Shown: positions 1 to 8,007, numbered from the stretch's first letter. The stretch: DNA of 64,000 nt from Anaerolineae bacterium (GCA_023382675.1 JAHDWN010000025.1:37341-101340); one strand, 5' to 3'. The notes: generated by a model not told the origin, from the sequence alone. Numbers and translations: made by a program.

Positions 1-1265
1 CCGCCGCCGCTCACGCCGATGCCGCGCGCAAACGTCACCACCAGCGTCCAGAAGCCGAGGAACGTGCCTGCACGGCCAGGTGGGCTGAGTTCGACCATCA
101 GACCGAGCGTGCCGATATTCCAGACGCCGAGACCGAGGCCGAGCAAAATCAGCCCTGGCGTCACCAGGCCACGGATCTCAGCGAGTGCCGAGATCGCGAA
201 GACGGCAAAGGTGATGACCAGCACTGCAACACCGATGAAGGACATGGTGGCGTTGGTCAACCGCTTGTAGCGCCGTGACATGAAAAGGAATGCAACCGTG
301 CCCAGAATCGCCATACTGCCCCAGTAGGCTGCGAAACGCGACGTGACACGCGCGGGCATGTCGAATACGTCACCGGCGAACGGCTCCAGGATCAAATCCT
401 GAGAGAAGGCGAACGCCATCGAAAGCGCAAGATACCAGAAGAAGAAGCGCGCCCGGCGGCTGCGCCAGACCAGCGCCAGATCTTCTTTGAGAGATGTCTG
501 CGGCCCTTCGCGCTCGGTCTGACTCGATGACGCCTGTCGGCTGCGTTTTTCCTCGCCCAGCACTGAGAACAGCCATAGGCCGCCCATGATCGCTGCGCCA
601 ATCAGGAACAGATTCTGAAGTGTTTCGGGCGAGTAGAGCGGCCCAGCCGCGGTAGGTTCAACCACAGCGGTGGCGTCCGTCGCTGAAGCGAAAACGTCGG
701 AGTGGCTGACGCTGTTCGGATCTTTATTCTCCGGCAGCAGCACGCCAAACAGGATGCCACCGATAGTGAAACCAAGCAGCAGAAATGTCCAGACGACGCC
801 GACCGCACGCCCGCGTTGATGCTCTGCGCTGCGATCGTAGATAAGCGCCAGGAAGGTGCTGCCGGAAAAAGCGTATCCCAGGCTGAAAAGGAGCAGCGAC
901 AGACTGATCACGCCCCAGATGAGGACATCTGCCGCACCGCCGCGCGCGATGTGTGCAGTCGCCAGACCAAGCGCCGCAATCGAAGCGACCATCAGGCCGC
1001 GCCCCAGCCAGATCCAGAACAGGCGTCGATAGCCGCCGATGGCGTGTCGGTCGGACATACGGCCAGCCCAGACGCCGAGCGGGGCGAGAAAATAGCGTAG
1101 GGCAACGAGCAAGCCGATGGGGGTGGCGCTGAAGCCGAGGTCGCTGATCATGATGCGGTTCCAGACGCCCGTGGTGATCACGTCCGCCATGCCCGACCCA
1201 AGATGAAAGAGACCGATCTTCAAGTTGCGCGCGGTGCTGAGATGCGGTTGATTGTCTGATTGCAT
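1..1265 (-). CDS. BCD/PucC-family MFS transporter (3' end cut by window edge)
   Basis: The gene starts at an ATG at 1265 and runs off the left edge, so about 421 residues are visible and the C-terminus is missing. Reading the minus strand gives an N-terminus with LKIGLFHLGSGMADV and TTGVWNRIM, then LGFSATPIGLLV and LAPLGVWAGRMSD. Further on come QDLILEPFAGDVF and VTSRFAAYWG. These are hallmark stretches of the bacteriochlorophyll delivery (BCD) branch of the major facilitator superfamily, which includes PucC, LhaA and Bch2 of phototrophs. The protein is strongly hydrophobic with several membrane segments. An acidic, alanine-rich loop separates the two halves, as in other MFS proteins. No pigment gene is visible in this window, so the substrate is unknown. 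The family call is firm and a role in pigment transport is not. Confidence 0.85.
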   Translation of the reverse strand, partial: MQSDNQPHLSTARNLKIGLFHLGSGMADVITTGVWNRIMISDLGFSATPIGLLVALRYFLAPLGVWAGRMSDRHAIGGYRRLFWIWLGRGLMVASIAALGLATAHIARGGAADVLIWGVISLSLLLFSLGYAFSGSTFLALIYDRSAEHQRGRAVGVVWTFLLLGFTIGGILFGVLLPENKDPNSVSHSDVFASATDATAVVEPTAAGPLYSPETLQNLFLIGAAIMGGLWLFSVLGEEKRSRQASSSQTEREGPQTSLKEDLALVWRSRRARFFFWYLALSMAFAFSQDLILEPFAGDVFDMPARVTSRFAAYWGSMAILGTVAFLFMSRRYKRLTNATMSFIGVAVLVITFAVFAISALAEIRGLVTPGLILLGLGLGVWNIGTLGLMVELSPPGRAGTFLGFWTLVVTFARGIGVSGG

Positions 1266-1272
1266 ATGATGA

Positions 1273-1333
1273 TTTCTGTAGATTTCTATAGGATCGTTTG
1301 GGAAGTATACAGAAATCTACAGAAACGTGTCAA
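1273..1333 (-). promoter_or_regulatory. Promoter with paired operator-like inverted repeat upstream of the BCD transporter
   Basis: On the minus strand a TTGACA box (1328-1333) and a TATACT box (1304-1309) are separated by 18 bases, giving a good sigma-70 promoter. The 15-base sequence TTTCTGTAGATTTCT lies between the two boxes (1311-1325). It recurs exactly in inverted orientation at 1273-1287, between the -10 box and the start codon. Each arm also contains a 10-base periodicity (TTTCTGTAGA then TTTCTGTATA in the upstream arm). Two copies flanking a -10 element are typical of repressor binding. The regulator is unknown, and a hairpin in the leader is the alternative. Confidence 0.65.
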
Positions 1334-1348
1334 TCAGGGATTTCTCAG

Positions 1349-2404
1349 TTAAAAGAGATAATCGCGCAGATGGCGACTCCGCATTGGGTGGCGCAAGCGG
1401 CGCAGGGCACGGCCTTCGATCTGGCGGATGCGTTCGCGCGTCAGACCGAATTTCGCGCCGACCTCTTCCAGGGTGTGGCTGCTTTCGTTGCTCAGCCCGT
1501 AGCGCAGACGAAGGACACGTGCTTCTCGCGGCGACAGCGTATCCAAAAGCTCCTCAAGCTGTTCGCGCAGCATCTTGTCTTCTGCTTCCTGGGCGGGCAT
1601 CGGCGCGGCGTCGTTGGGGAGAAAGTGTCCCAGTTCGCTTTCCGAGTCATCGCCGACAGGTGTTTCAAGGCTGACCGGTTCAAGCGCGATGCGCAGCATC
1701 CAGCGCACTTTGCGCGCTGAAAGCTGGAGTGCCTGTGCCAGTTCGTCCGGCGTCGGCTTGCGCCCTAGTTCCTGTTCAAGATGGCGCGCGGTCTTTTGGA
1801 GCTGGCGGATGCGGTCACTCATGTGGACGGGCATCCGAATCGTGCGACTCTGATCGGCGATAGCGCGCGTGATGGTCTGGCGAATCCACCAGGTGGCGTA
1901 GGTGCTGAAGCGATAACCCCGGCGGTAGTCGTATTTCTCGACCGCTTTCATCAGCCCGATGTTGCCTTCTTGAATCAGATCGAGAAAGGCGATCCGCGAA
2001 CTCATGTACCGCTTGGCAATCGAGACGACCAGGCGCGTATTGGCGCGGATCAGTTGATCACGCGCATCCAATCCCAACTGTGCCTCACAGCGGAGCCGAT
2101 CCGCGTCGGTGTGATCTGGTTGTTTGGCAAGCTGCCGGGACGCTGCCCGCCCGCTCTCGATAGCGCGAGCGAGTTTGACCTCTTCGTCCGCATTGAGCAA
2201 AGGGACACGGCCCGTTTCGCGCAGATAGAGACCGACCGTATCCTGCGAGGGAAAATCGACCGCGCTTTGAGGTTCGTCGTCATCGCCCTCGTCTTCCCAT
2301 TCTATGAGTTCCTGACTATCGTCGCCGTCAGGCCATTCCTCATCTTGACCATGATAACTCAGGAGAATTTCCCACTCGGCGTTAAGGGCTGGATCGTCAC
2401 GCAC
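1349..2404 (-). CDS. RNA polymerase sigma factor, SigA/RpoD-like (group 1/2)
   Basis: This is a sigma-70 family factor that directs RNA polymerase to promoters. Region 1.2 ([16 protein letters not shown]) is followed by region 2 with [18 protein letters not shown] and [14 protein letters not shown]. Region 3 comes next, then region 4 ends with [17 protein letters not shown] and [19 protein letters not shown] helix-turn-helix sequences. I chose the GTG at 2404 because AAGGAG sits 6 bases upstream. The reading frame continues further upstream but overlaps yceD and loses family similarity. That gives 351 residues with a short acidic N-terminal extension rich in D and E, and no large region 1.1. 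It could be the primary factor or a primary-like alternative, since length alone does not decide. It lies 94 bases downstream of yceD on the same strand. Confidence 0.93.
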   Translation of the reverse strand: MRDDPALNAEWEILLSYHGQDEEWPDGDDSQELIEWEDEGDDDEPQSAVDFPSQDTVGLYLRETGRVPLLNADEEVKLARAIESGRAASRQLAKQPDHTDADRLRCEAQLGLDARDQLIRANTRLVVSIAKRYMSSRIAFLDLIQEGNIGLMKAVEKYDYRRGYRFSTYATWWIRQTITRAIADQSRTIRMPVHMSDRIRQLQKTARHLEQELGRKPTPDELAQALQLSARKVRWMLRIALEPVSLETPVGDDSESELGHFLPNDAAPMPAQEAEDKMLREQLEELLDTLSPREARVLRLRYGLSNESSHTLEEVGAKFGLTRERIRQIEGRALRRLRHPMRSRHLRDYLF

Positions 2405-2498
2405 ACAGATCTCCTTCTCATGAGCAAGATACCGATAAAAATAATGTCGCCTCACAGCGACATTTCTACAAATTGATCGAAAATTGTGGATGTGGGTG

Positions 2499-3029
2499 CT
2501 AACGCATCTGATCACGCAGGGCTTTGAGCTTTGCCATACGTGGGTCGATGGTGTCATCGGCACAGCTACACGACCCACGATTGAGATTTTCGCCACATTC
2601 GGCGCACAAGCCTTTGCAATCAGGCTTACATAGAATGCTGTGCTCTTCTTCGATGAGGATTTCTGAGCGGATCAATGGAGCAAGGTCGAGAATGCCATCT
2701 TCTGCGATGCTAAATTCACAATCGCCTGGCTCAGGGTAGCCGAATAATTCTTCGATCTGCAACGAGACTTCGCGCTGGATAGGATCGAGGCAACGATAGC
2801 ATTCAGTCTCGAATCCGGCCTGGAGTTCGCCTTGAACCAGGATGCCTTCTTTTGTGCGTGTCAGGCGGAGGAGGCCTTTAAGATAATCGAGATCGACATC
2901 TTCAGCCACGCGAATCGTGGGAATATCGAGTGCTGTCTCATGAATATTACCGGGGCCGTTGGCAAGCAGAAAACCGACGTTCAACTTGAGAACGCGATTG
3001 CCGATGTAACCGTTGCTGTAGTGTTTCAC
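2499..3029 (-). CDS. yceD: YceD/DUF177 family protein (23S rRNA accumulation protein)
   Basis: The 176-residue protein has the DUF177 signature: [20 protein letters not shown] in the middle and [19 protein letters not shown] near the C-terminus. The paired cysteines suggest a zinc-binding or zinc-ribbon-like end. E. coli YceD is linked to 23S rRNA and ribosome biogenesis, and its gene usually lies directly before rpmF (ribosomal protein L32). Here rpmF is not adjacent and the next gene is a sigma factor. A consensus promoter lies about 60 bases upstream. Family identity is good, and the molecular role is inherited from the family. Confidence 0.85.
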   Translation of the reverse strand: MKHYSNGYIGNRVLKLNVGFLLANGPGNIHETALDIPTIRVAEDVDLDYLKGLLRLTRTKEGILVQGELQAGFETECYRCLDPIQREVSLQIEELFGYPEPGDCEFSIAEDGILDLAPLIRSEILIEEEHSILCKPDCKGLCAECGENLNRGSCSCADDTIDPRMAKLKALRDQMR

Positions 3030-3087
3030 GGGCTTGCCTCGGTACTTATCAGGAGATCAGTTGTTAAGGTTGAACCTCTTGGAGAGC

Positions 3088-3116
3088 ATTATAAGGATGT
3101 CGATCAGTCATGTCAA
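3088..3116 (-). promoter_or_regulatory. Consensus sigma-70 promoter for yceD(-sigma factor)
   Basis: On the minus strand TTGACA (3111-3116) and TATAAT (3088-3093) are separated by exactly 17 bases. Both hexamers are perfect matches to the sigma-70 consensus. The predicted transcript starts near 3081, about 50 bases before the yceD start codon, and probably continues into the sigma factor gene. Confidence 0.85.
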
Positions 3117-3205
3117 GCAGACTTATAGAACACTTATTCTAATTTGTGTTAAGGCTGTTCAATACCCAGATCGGTTAGAATCGAGTCATTCACGTGAGGG
3201 ATATT

Positions 3206-4189
3206 ATGGACACGAGTCACAAGGTGGTTGAGGCGCTTTCACTGGCCATCAACCGGCTGGATGAACCGCCTGTACTTGAAGCTTATCGTCGGCTAATCGA
3301 GATCGTAGACACGCATCTGGGGGCGCAAACTTTTGGGGGCGGCAACCTGCGCGCTCTGACTGAGCCGCAACTGGTGCTGATCAGCTATGGATTGAAACAC
3401 TTGAAGGCTGCAAATTCTGGGCCGCTGATACGGGCGACAGATCGGTTACTGGCGGTGTTGGCCGGAGAACCCGATCTGGAATCCGTAGCTGATGCCGAGG
3501 ATGCCGAGCTGGGGGCGGATACCGAAGTCGCCTGGCAAATGGAAGAAGACAAGCTTCCAGAAGAGAAACCCGCGGCGGCTGCCGCCGAGCAGCCGCGGCC
3601 ATCGCCAGCGACAACGCACGTTGAACAGCATATCGAAAGAATCAACGGCGGTACTGTGACGATGATCGGCGTTCAGACCACCCATCATGCTGCGCCAACG
3701 CCAGCCGCAACTTATGACGCTGATGACGACGATACCTCTGAGATGGCGGCTGCACACACTGGCAAAACAAGAGAAATCCCGAACGATGTTTTCATTAGCT
3801 ACAGCCGCAGAAACGCTGAGATCATGCGACGCATCCGCGCCGACCTGCGCTCAGGTGGCATGAACGTCTGGACGGATGAAAATTTGCAGCCAGGCACGCC
3901 GTCGTGGAAGCGCGCGGTCGAGGCCGCGATTCGCGGTGCGCGCACTATGGTGATCATTATGACTCCCGATTCCAAAGAATCAGAATGGGTTGAGCGAGAA
4001 TTGAACGCTGCCAGAGAACACGGCGTGCCGATCTTCCCGATTCTTGCGCGCGGCAATAGCAAAAACGCGGTGCCGTTACAGCTCAATTCGTACCAGTATG
4101 TCGATATTCGAAAAGAAGAAAACTACCGAACCTCAATAATGAAACTGGCCAAAGCGATTCGCTCAGAGATCAAGCACGCGAAGCGTTGA
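3206..4189 (+). CDS. TIR-domain protein with uncharacterised helical N-terminus
   Basis: I chose the ATG at 3206 because AGGG lies 5 bases upstream. An in-frame GTG at 3194 has no better site. The 327-residue protein has a helical N-terminal segment (about 1-95) that I do not recognise, and an acidic, alanine/proline-rich linker (about 95-190). The C-terminal TIR domain (about 194-322) begins NDVFISYSRRNAEI and contains WTDENLQPGTPSW and SEWVERELNAAREHGVP. In the motif WVERE the last glutamate (about residue 265) aligns with the catalytic glutamate of NAD-hydrolysing TIR domains such as SARM1. A linker motif with NGGTVTMIGVQ resembles spacers in effector-associated bacterial proteins. It could be an NADase effector in antiphage defence or a scaffold protein, but no partner gene is adjacent. 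Confidence 0.85.
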   Translation: MDTSHKVVEALSLAINRLDEPPVLEAYRRLIEIVDTHLGAQTFGGGNLRALTEPQLVLISYGLKHLKAANSGPLIRATDRLLAVLAGEPDLESVADAEDAELGADTEVAWQMEEDKLPEEKPAAAAAEQPRPSPATTHVEQHIERINGGTVTMIGVQTTHHAAPTPAATYDADDDDTSEMAAAHTGKTREIPNDVFISYSRRNAEIMRRIRADLRSGGMNVWTDENLQPGTPSWKRAVEAAIRGARTMVIIMTPDSKESEWVERELNAAREHGVPIFPILARGNSKNAVPLQLNSYQYVDIRKEENYRTSIMKLAKAIRSEIKHAKR

Positions 4190-4299
4190 CCATAATAGCG
4201 AGCACAACGTCATCACAAAGCATAATGCGTCCAGTGGTCGGTCTGCGGTATGGTTGTCTCTGGCAAACGCAGAGATTGCACGACCATCGGGCACGCGCC

Positions 4300-4328
4300 C
4301 TGCACATGCACGTATATGACGTTACAAT
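4300..4328 (+). promoter_or_regulatory. Putative promoter of the SH3b-repeat protein gene
   Basis: CTGCAC (4300-4305) and TACAAT (4323-4328) are 17 bases apart and 36 bases upstream of the chosen start codon. The -35 box is a weak match, so this is a moderate call. Confidence 0.45.
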
Positions 4329-4363
4329 TGAAGGATAAGCGTGCAGAAGAAAAGGACATTTTT

Positions 4364-5443
4364 ATGATGGGGAAGAAGCTGAACCAGTCGCTGCGATGGG
4401 TCATCGCAGTTTTCTTGCTGGTTGCGCTCATGATGCCCTCGTTAGTGGCATTGGCGCAGACGGGGAGCGGTCAAATCACAGGCGTGTCACGCCTGAACGT
4501 ACGCTCAGGGCCAGGCTCCGGTTATCCAGTGGTCGTGATTCTCGACGCCGGCGCAAACGTCACGCTCATCGGGCGCAACGGCGATGCGTCCTGGGTGAAC
4601 ATCCAACTGGCGGGTGGCGTGCAGGGCTGGGTGAATGCCCGCTACGTCACCGCGAACATCGCGATTGCCAGTTTACCGGTGAGTGCGCAGGGGACGGCTG
4701 CCAGTGCCACAGTCAACGCATACTATCTCAACGTGCGTACTGGCCCCGGTGTCGGTTTTGCCATCATCGGCCCGCTCGGCCAGGGGGACGGCGTCAGCAT
4801 GATCGGGCGCAATGCCGATGCGTCATGGGTGGAGATCGTTTTGCCCAATGGTACGCACGGCTGGGTCAACAGCGGCTGGCTGATTCCGAGCATCCCGGTG
4901 ATCAATCTGCCGATCACGGACGGTCAAGGTGGTGGGACGACCAACCCGCCGTCCGGAGCGGTGGGCGTCGTCACGGCTTTCTTCCTCAACGTGCGCAGCG
5001 GGCCTGCCGTCACGTACCCGTCGTTTGCCCGGTTGTCGCAGAATGACGCTGTCAACCTGGTCGGGCGGAATGCGGATGGCTCCTGGGTACAGCTCGCACT
5101 TCGCGATGGCCGGCAGGGTTGGGTGAATGCTGGGTGGATGCGCTTGAGCGTGGCCGTGACCAGCCTGCCGATCACGGATGGATCGAGCAGCGGTTCGCCC
5201 CTGCCGCCTCCGCCAGGCCCGAATGCGACAGTGACGGCCTTTTATCTGAATGTGCGTTATGGGCCGTCCTCGACGTATGGAGCCTTCACCCGTCTGGCTC
5301 GCGATCAGGTCGTCAGCCTGGTTGGGCGCAACGCCAGCGGCACATGGGTGCAGATCCAGATTCCGGCGGGCGCATCGGGGTGGGTCAACGCCAACTACCT
5401 GATTCCATCTGTGGCGATTAGCACGCTGCCCGTGACTGGGTAG
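4364..5443 (+). CDS. Secreted protein with four tandem bacterial SH3 (SH3b) domains
   Basis: The start is the ATG at 4364, with AAAGGA about 7 bases upstream. The upstream part of the open frame has no signal-like sequence. A signal peptide of about 30 residues (hydrophobic run ending ALAQ) is followed by four repeats of the SH3b type. Each has a core like LNVRSGPGSGYP, then IGRN(G/A)DASWV and a closing GWVN, and spacers rich in G, P, T and S separate them. The total is 359 residues with no catalytic domain. SH3b repeats commonly bind peptidoglycan peptides or other cell-surface polymers, so a wall- or envelope-binding role outside the cytoplasm is the likely reading. The ligand is not known. 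A strong terminator follows. Confidence 0.88.
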   Translation: MMGKKLNQSLRWVIAVFLLVALMMPSLVALAQTGSGQITGVSRLNVRSGPGSGYPVVVILDAGANVTLIGRNGDASWVNIQLAGGVQGWVNARYVTANIAIASLPVSAQGTAASATVNAYYLNVRTGPGVGFAIIGPLGQGDGVSMIGRNADASWVEIVLPNGTHGWVNSGWLIPSIPVINLPITDGQGGGTTNPPSGAVGVVTAFFLNVRSGPAVTYPSFARLSQNDAVNLVGRNADGSWVQLALRDGRQGWVNAGWMRLSVAVTSLPITDGSSSGSPLPPPPGPNATVTAFYLNVRYGPSSTYGAFTRLARDQVVSLVGRNASGTWVQIQIPAGASGWVNANYLIPSVAISTLPVTG

Positions 5444-5473
5444 GCAGTGCTCCTCTGTGCAATTGAGCGAATT

Positions 5474-5502
5474 GGGGCGCATGAACTGCGCCCCTCGTTT
5501 TT
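5474..5502 (+). terminator. Rho-independent terminator after the SH3b protein
   Basis: GGGGCGCA and TGCGCCCC (5474-5481 and 5487-5494) form a perfect 8-base-pair stem with a 5-base loop, followed by TCGTTTTT. It ends only 3 bases before the start codon of the next gene. Confidence 0.9.
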
Positions 5503-5505
5503 GGC

Positions 5506-6678
5506 ATGACGATTACCTCTGCGCATCTCACTTTTTTGACATCCGCTGCGGGCATACAGCTCCTCGACCGGCTCAGATATGAAGACCTGAGCGACGCTAA
5601 CGCCTTGACGTTGCTTACACGCTTACGACGGGAGTACAGCGGCGAGCAGGCGGGGGCCGCGCTGGAAATGGCGCGGCTGCGCCTGGCAGCGGTCGGCAAG
5701 TTTGGCGCTGACGCCGCGAAACTGTTCTTCACGCGCGAGGCGCTGGAGCAGGCAAGCGATCCGTCGATCCGGCAGTGGCGCGCATCCTCGTGGCAGGCGC
5801 GTTCGGTGACGGATGTCTGTTGTGGCATTGGCGCGGATGCCCTTGCATTCGCGCAGGCGGGCGCGGCTGCGCATGGGCTGGACATCGACCCCATGCGCGT
5901 GGCGATGGCGGAGTTGAATGCTGCGGCGTTGGGGCTGAATGCGACGTTCGAAGTAGCAGACGTGAGATTGGGTGTGCCTGAACAGGAGCTTGTTTTTTTC
6001 GATCCGGCGCGGCGCACGTCAGATGGACGACGCATCTTCGCTGTCGAGGATTATCAGCCGCCTTTATCATTGGCGCGCGCATGGCGTTCGCCGTCCGTGT
6101 GCGTCAAGCTCTCGCCAGGCGTGGATAAACAGCAGCTTGGCGAGTTCGCCTCAGGCTGGAGCCTGGATTTTGTCTCGGCCAATGGGGATTTGAAGGAGGC
6201 AAATCTATGGCGAGCAGATCGACTGGGGCCTGCGCTACGCGCTGTCCTGATCGCAGGCGCGGTGGCGTACACCTGGGATAACAATGGAACACACCCTGGT
6301 GTGCCGCTGCATGAGCCGCAGGCATGGCTGTGCGAGCCTGATCCTGCGTTGATACGCGCGGAACTGGTTCAGGATGTCGCGTCGGGGTGTCAAGGTACAC
6401 TGCTTGATGAGACTATCGCCTACTTCACGACCGAACACCAGCCGGATAGCCCCTGGGTGCGCACCTGGGAAGTCGAAGCCTGGATGCCATTCAGCATCAA
6501 ACGGCTGCGCGAATATTTGCGTGTGCGTGGCGTGGGGCGGGTGACGGTCAAAAAGCGTGGGACGGCGGTGACACCAGACATACTGATCCCGCAGCTCAAG
6601 CTCAAAGGCAGCGAAGACAGACTCGTCGTGCTGACACGGCTGCGCGGCCAGCAGATCGCCATCGTCTGCGCTCCGTGA
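5506..6678 (+). CDS. Class I SAM-dependent methyltransferase with C-terminal THUMP-like domain
   Basis: The 390-residue protein has a helical N-terminal region. It then has a Rossmann-type S-adenosylmethionine site (VTDVCCGIGADALAFAQAG, then GLDIDPMRVAMAELNA) and a motif-IV-like FFDPARR. The last 100 residues (RLREYLRVRGVGRVTVKKRG and following) match the THUMP-like domain found at the C-terminus of this family. THUMP-like domains bind RNA, so an RNA methyltransferase role is likely, but the target base is unknown. The start at 5506 directly follows a terminator and has no Shine-Dalgarno sequence. Either translation is leaderless or it depends on read-through. The N-terminal homology begins close to this start, so a much later start is unlikely. 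Confidence 0.8.
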   Translation: MTITSAHLTFLTSAAGIQLLDRLRYEDLSDANALTLLTRLRREYSGEQAGAALEMARLRLAAVGKFGADAAKLFFTREALEQASDPSIRQWRASSWQARSVTDVCCGIGADALAFAQAGAAAHGLDIDPMRVAMAELNAAALGLNATFEVADVRLGVPEQELVFFDPARRTSDGRRIFAVEDYQPPLSLARAWRSPSVCVKLSPGVDKQQLGEFASGWSLDFVSANGDLKEANLWRADRLGPALRAVLIAGAVAYTWDNNGTHPGVPLHEPQAWLCEPDPALIRAELVQDVASGCQGTLLDETIAYFTTEHQPDSPWVRTWEVEAWMPFSIKRLREYLRVRGVGRVTVKKRGTAVTPDILIPQLKLKGSEDRLVVLTRLRGQQIAIVCAP

Positions 6679-6692
6679 GCAATGAGCAGCAA

Positions 6693-6723
6693 AAAAGCGA
6701 TGCACTTTGCGGGCATCGCTTTT
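6693..6723. terminator. Bidirectional terminator between methyltransferase and ssb
   Basis: AAAAGCGATGC (6693-6703) and GCATCGCTTTT (6713-6723) are perfect inverted repeats with a 9-base loop. A-rich and T-rich flanks allow termination in both directions for the two convergent genes. Confidence 0.85.
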
Positions 6724-6761
6724 CGATTGCGAAAGCTACGCTTCGATATTGATCAGCGCTC

Positions 6762-7172
6762 TTAGAACGGGATATCGCCCATGTCGTTGCCGCCGCTGCT
6801 GCCATACTCTTCGTACTCGCCGCCCTGTTGGCCGGGGCCACCCTGACCGCCCAGGAAGCGAACGTCTCTGGCGCGTAGCTCAAGGGTTGCCTGCGGTTGG
6901 CCGCCCTGATCCATGTAGGCGCGTGCTTCGACGGTGCCGATGATCATTACCTGGCGACCCTTCGCCAGATAGCGCGAGCACGTCTCTGCCTGTGGCCCCC
7001 AGACGGAGACTCTGAACCAGGTGGTCTTTTCTTTGCGCTCATTGGTCTGGCGGTCATTCCAGACTTCGTTGACGGCAACGGAAAACCCGCAGACCGCTTG
7101 CCCCGTCTGGGTGTAGCGAATCTCAGGATCGCGACCCAGATTACCGACGATGATGACTTGTTGGTAAGCCAT
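6762..7172 (-). CDS. ssb: Single-stranded DNA-binding protein
   Basis: The 136-residue protein is a standard bacterial SSB that coats single-stranded DNA during replication and repair. The OB-fold begins MAYQQVIIVGNLGRDPE and contains WFRVSVWGPQAETC and LAKGRQVMIIGTVEARAY. A glycine/glutamine-rich tail ends in the acidic peptide MGDIPF, the conserved docking tail for replication and repair partners. It is a single gene, transcribed toward the methyltransferase, with a shared terminator. It is not beside rpsF/rpsR as in many other bacteria, so it may be a second paralogue or a relocated gene. Confidence 0.96.
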   Translation of the reverse strand: MAYQQVIIVGNLGRDPEIRYTQTGQAVCGFSVAVNEVWNDRQTNERKEKTTWFRVSVWGPQAETCSRYLAKGRQVMIIGTVEARAYMDQGGQPQATLELRARDVRFLGGQGGPGQQGGEYEEYGSSGGNDMGDIPF

Positions 7173-7337
7173 GCATTACTCCTTACAAGCACAGAACTCA
7201 CGTATAGGCACAGATTAAAATGGAGCTTCATCGATTGACCGGGCGCAATCACCTAGGGAAATATGCGCTTCGTCTTTCGTTGCATCCCTTAATTTTAACA
7301 CAAAATTTCGAGAAATCATAGAACATAAATTCTGTTA

Positions 7338-7366
7338 TTGTCACGTTGAATGGCTTTGGTTACAAT
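7338..7366 (+). promoter_or_regulatory. Promoter of the glycine riboswitch-gcv operon
   Basis: TTGTCA (7338-7343) and TACAAT (7361-7366) are separated by 17 bases. Transcription would begin near 7373, about 11 bases before the first pairing strand of the riboswitch, which fits well. Confidence 0.75.
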
Positions 7367-7383
7367 GGAAGGTGTTCATCGAA

Positions 7384-7484
7384 GATCCGCGCAGAGAGCG
7401 CCCGGTTCGCCGGGACGCCGAAGGGGCAAACCAACGGAGGCGCAACCGTTTGGTGAAACTCTCAGGTCCAAGGATGCGTGGGTC
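7384..7484 (+). promoter_or_regulatory. Glycine riboswitch, single aptamer (gcvT motif)
   Basis: The conserved core ACGCCGAAGGGGCAAA and the later ACTCTCAGGTCCAAGGA are signatures of the glycine aptamer. Helix P1 pairs 7384-7393 with 7475-7484 over ten base pairs, including two G-U pairs. P2 pairs GAGAG (7394-7398) with CTCTC (7459-7463). Two internal hairpins are formed by CCCGG/CCGGG and by CCAA-CGG/CCG-TTTGG. Only one full aptamer is present. It is followed by a short hairpin (7490-7495 with 7512-7517, six base pairs) of the kind called a ghost aptamer in single-aptamer glycine switches. That hairpin shares bases with the terminator arm, so the two exclude each other. An on-switch for the glycine cleavage genes is the likely logic. 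Confidence 0.93.
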
Positions 7485-7512
7485 GAATCGCTCTGAAAGT
7501 GAAGCATCTGAC

Positions 7513-7549
7513 AGAGCACACGTGGCGCGTTCGCCCGTGTGCTCTTTTT
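7513..7549 (+). terminator. Riboswitch-controlled intrinsic terminator upstream of gcvH
   Basis: AGAGCACACG (7513-7522) pairs perfectly with CGTGTGCTCT (7536-7545), extended by GGCG/CGCC in the loop, and T5 follows. The 5' arm overlaps the CAGAGC that can pair with GCTCTG at 7490-7495. This is the expression platform of the glycine riboswitch. Confidence 0.9.
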
Positions 7550-7617
7550 GTTTCACCATCAGCGAGCAGGATGTAAACCTTGCGCCAATCATCAATTGAA
7601 ATAGGAGGCTTTGATTC

Positions 7618-8007
7618 ATGAGTTCGCAAACCCCATCTGAATTGAAATACGCGCGCACGGACGAGTATCTTCGGCTGGAAGGCGAAAATGCCACCATCGG
7701 AATCAGTGATTTCGCCCAGGAGCAATTGAACGACATCGTTTTTGTCGAACTGCCAGAAGTGGGCGCTCACGTGGCGCAGGGTGAACCATTTGGCGCAGTG
7801 GAATCCGTCAAGGCGGCTTCAGACTTGCTGATGCCGGTTGGCGGCACAGTGACCGAGGTCAACAGCCAACTTTCAGATGAGCCGGAACTGCTGAACACAT
7901 CGCCCTATGACAAGGGGTGGATCGTGAAGATTAAGGTGGATGATCCAAGCGAGGCCAATGCGCTGATGGATGCAGCCGCCTACATTGAGTATTGCAAAAC
8001 ACGGTAG
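7618..8007 (+). CDS. gcvH: Glycine cleavage system H protein
   Basis: The 129-residue H protein carries the lipoyl arm that shuttles the aminomethyl group between the P and T proteins. The lipoyl lysine is Lys65 in AVESVKAASDL, within the typical hairpin, and the N-terminus includes ATIGISDFAQEQLNDIVFV. A strong AGGAGG lies about 9 bases before the ATG. The gene is first in the operon under the glycine riboswitch and is followed by both halves of the P protein. It ends at AYIEYCKTR, close to the usual length for the family. Confidence 0.97.
   Translation: MSSQTPSELKYARTDEYLRLEGENATIGISDFAQEQLNDIVFVELPEVGAHVAQGEPFGAVESVKAASDLLMPVGGTVTEVNSQLSDEPELLNTSPYDKGWIVKIKVDDPSEANALMDAAAYIEYCKTR

Noticed and set aside
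1781..2476. Plus-strand open frame across the sigma factor gene
   Set aside because: It is the antisense shadow of a clear sigma-70 gene and has no ribosome site or family features.
4480..5440. Direct repeats in the SH3b gene as a CRISPR or tandem-repeat locus
   Set aside because: Spacing is about 240 bases and the repeats are diverged protein domains, with no short exact repeat units.
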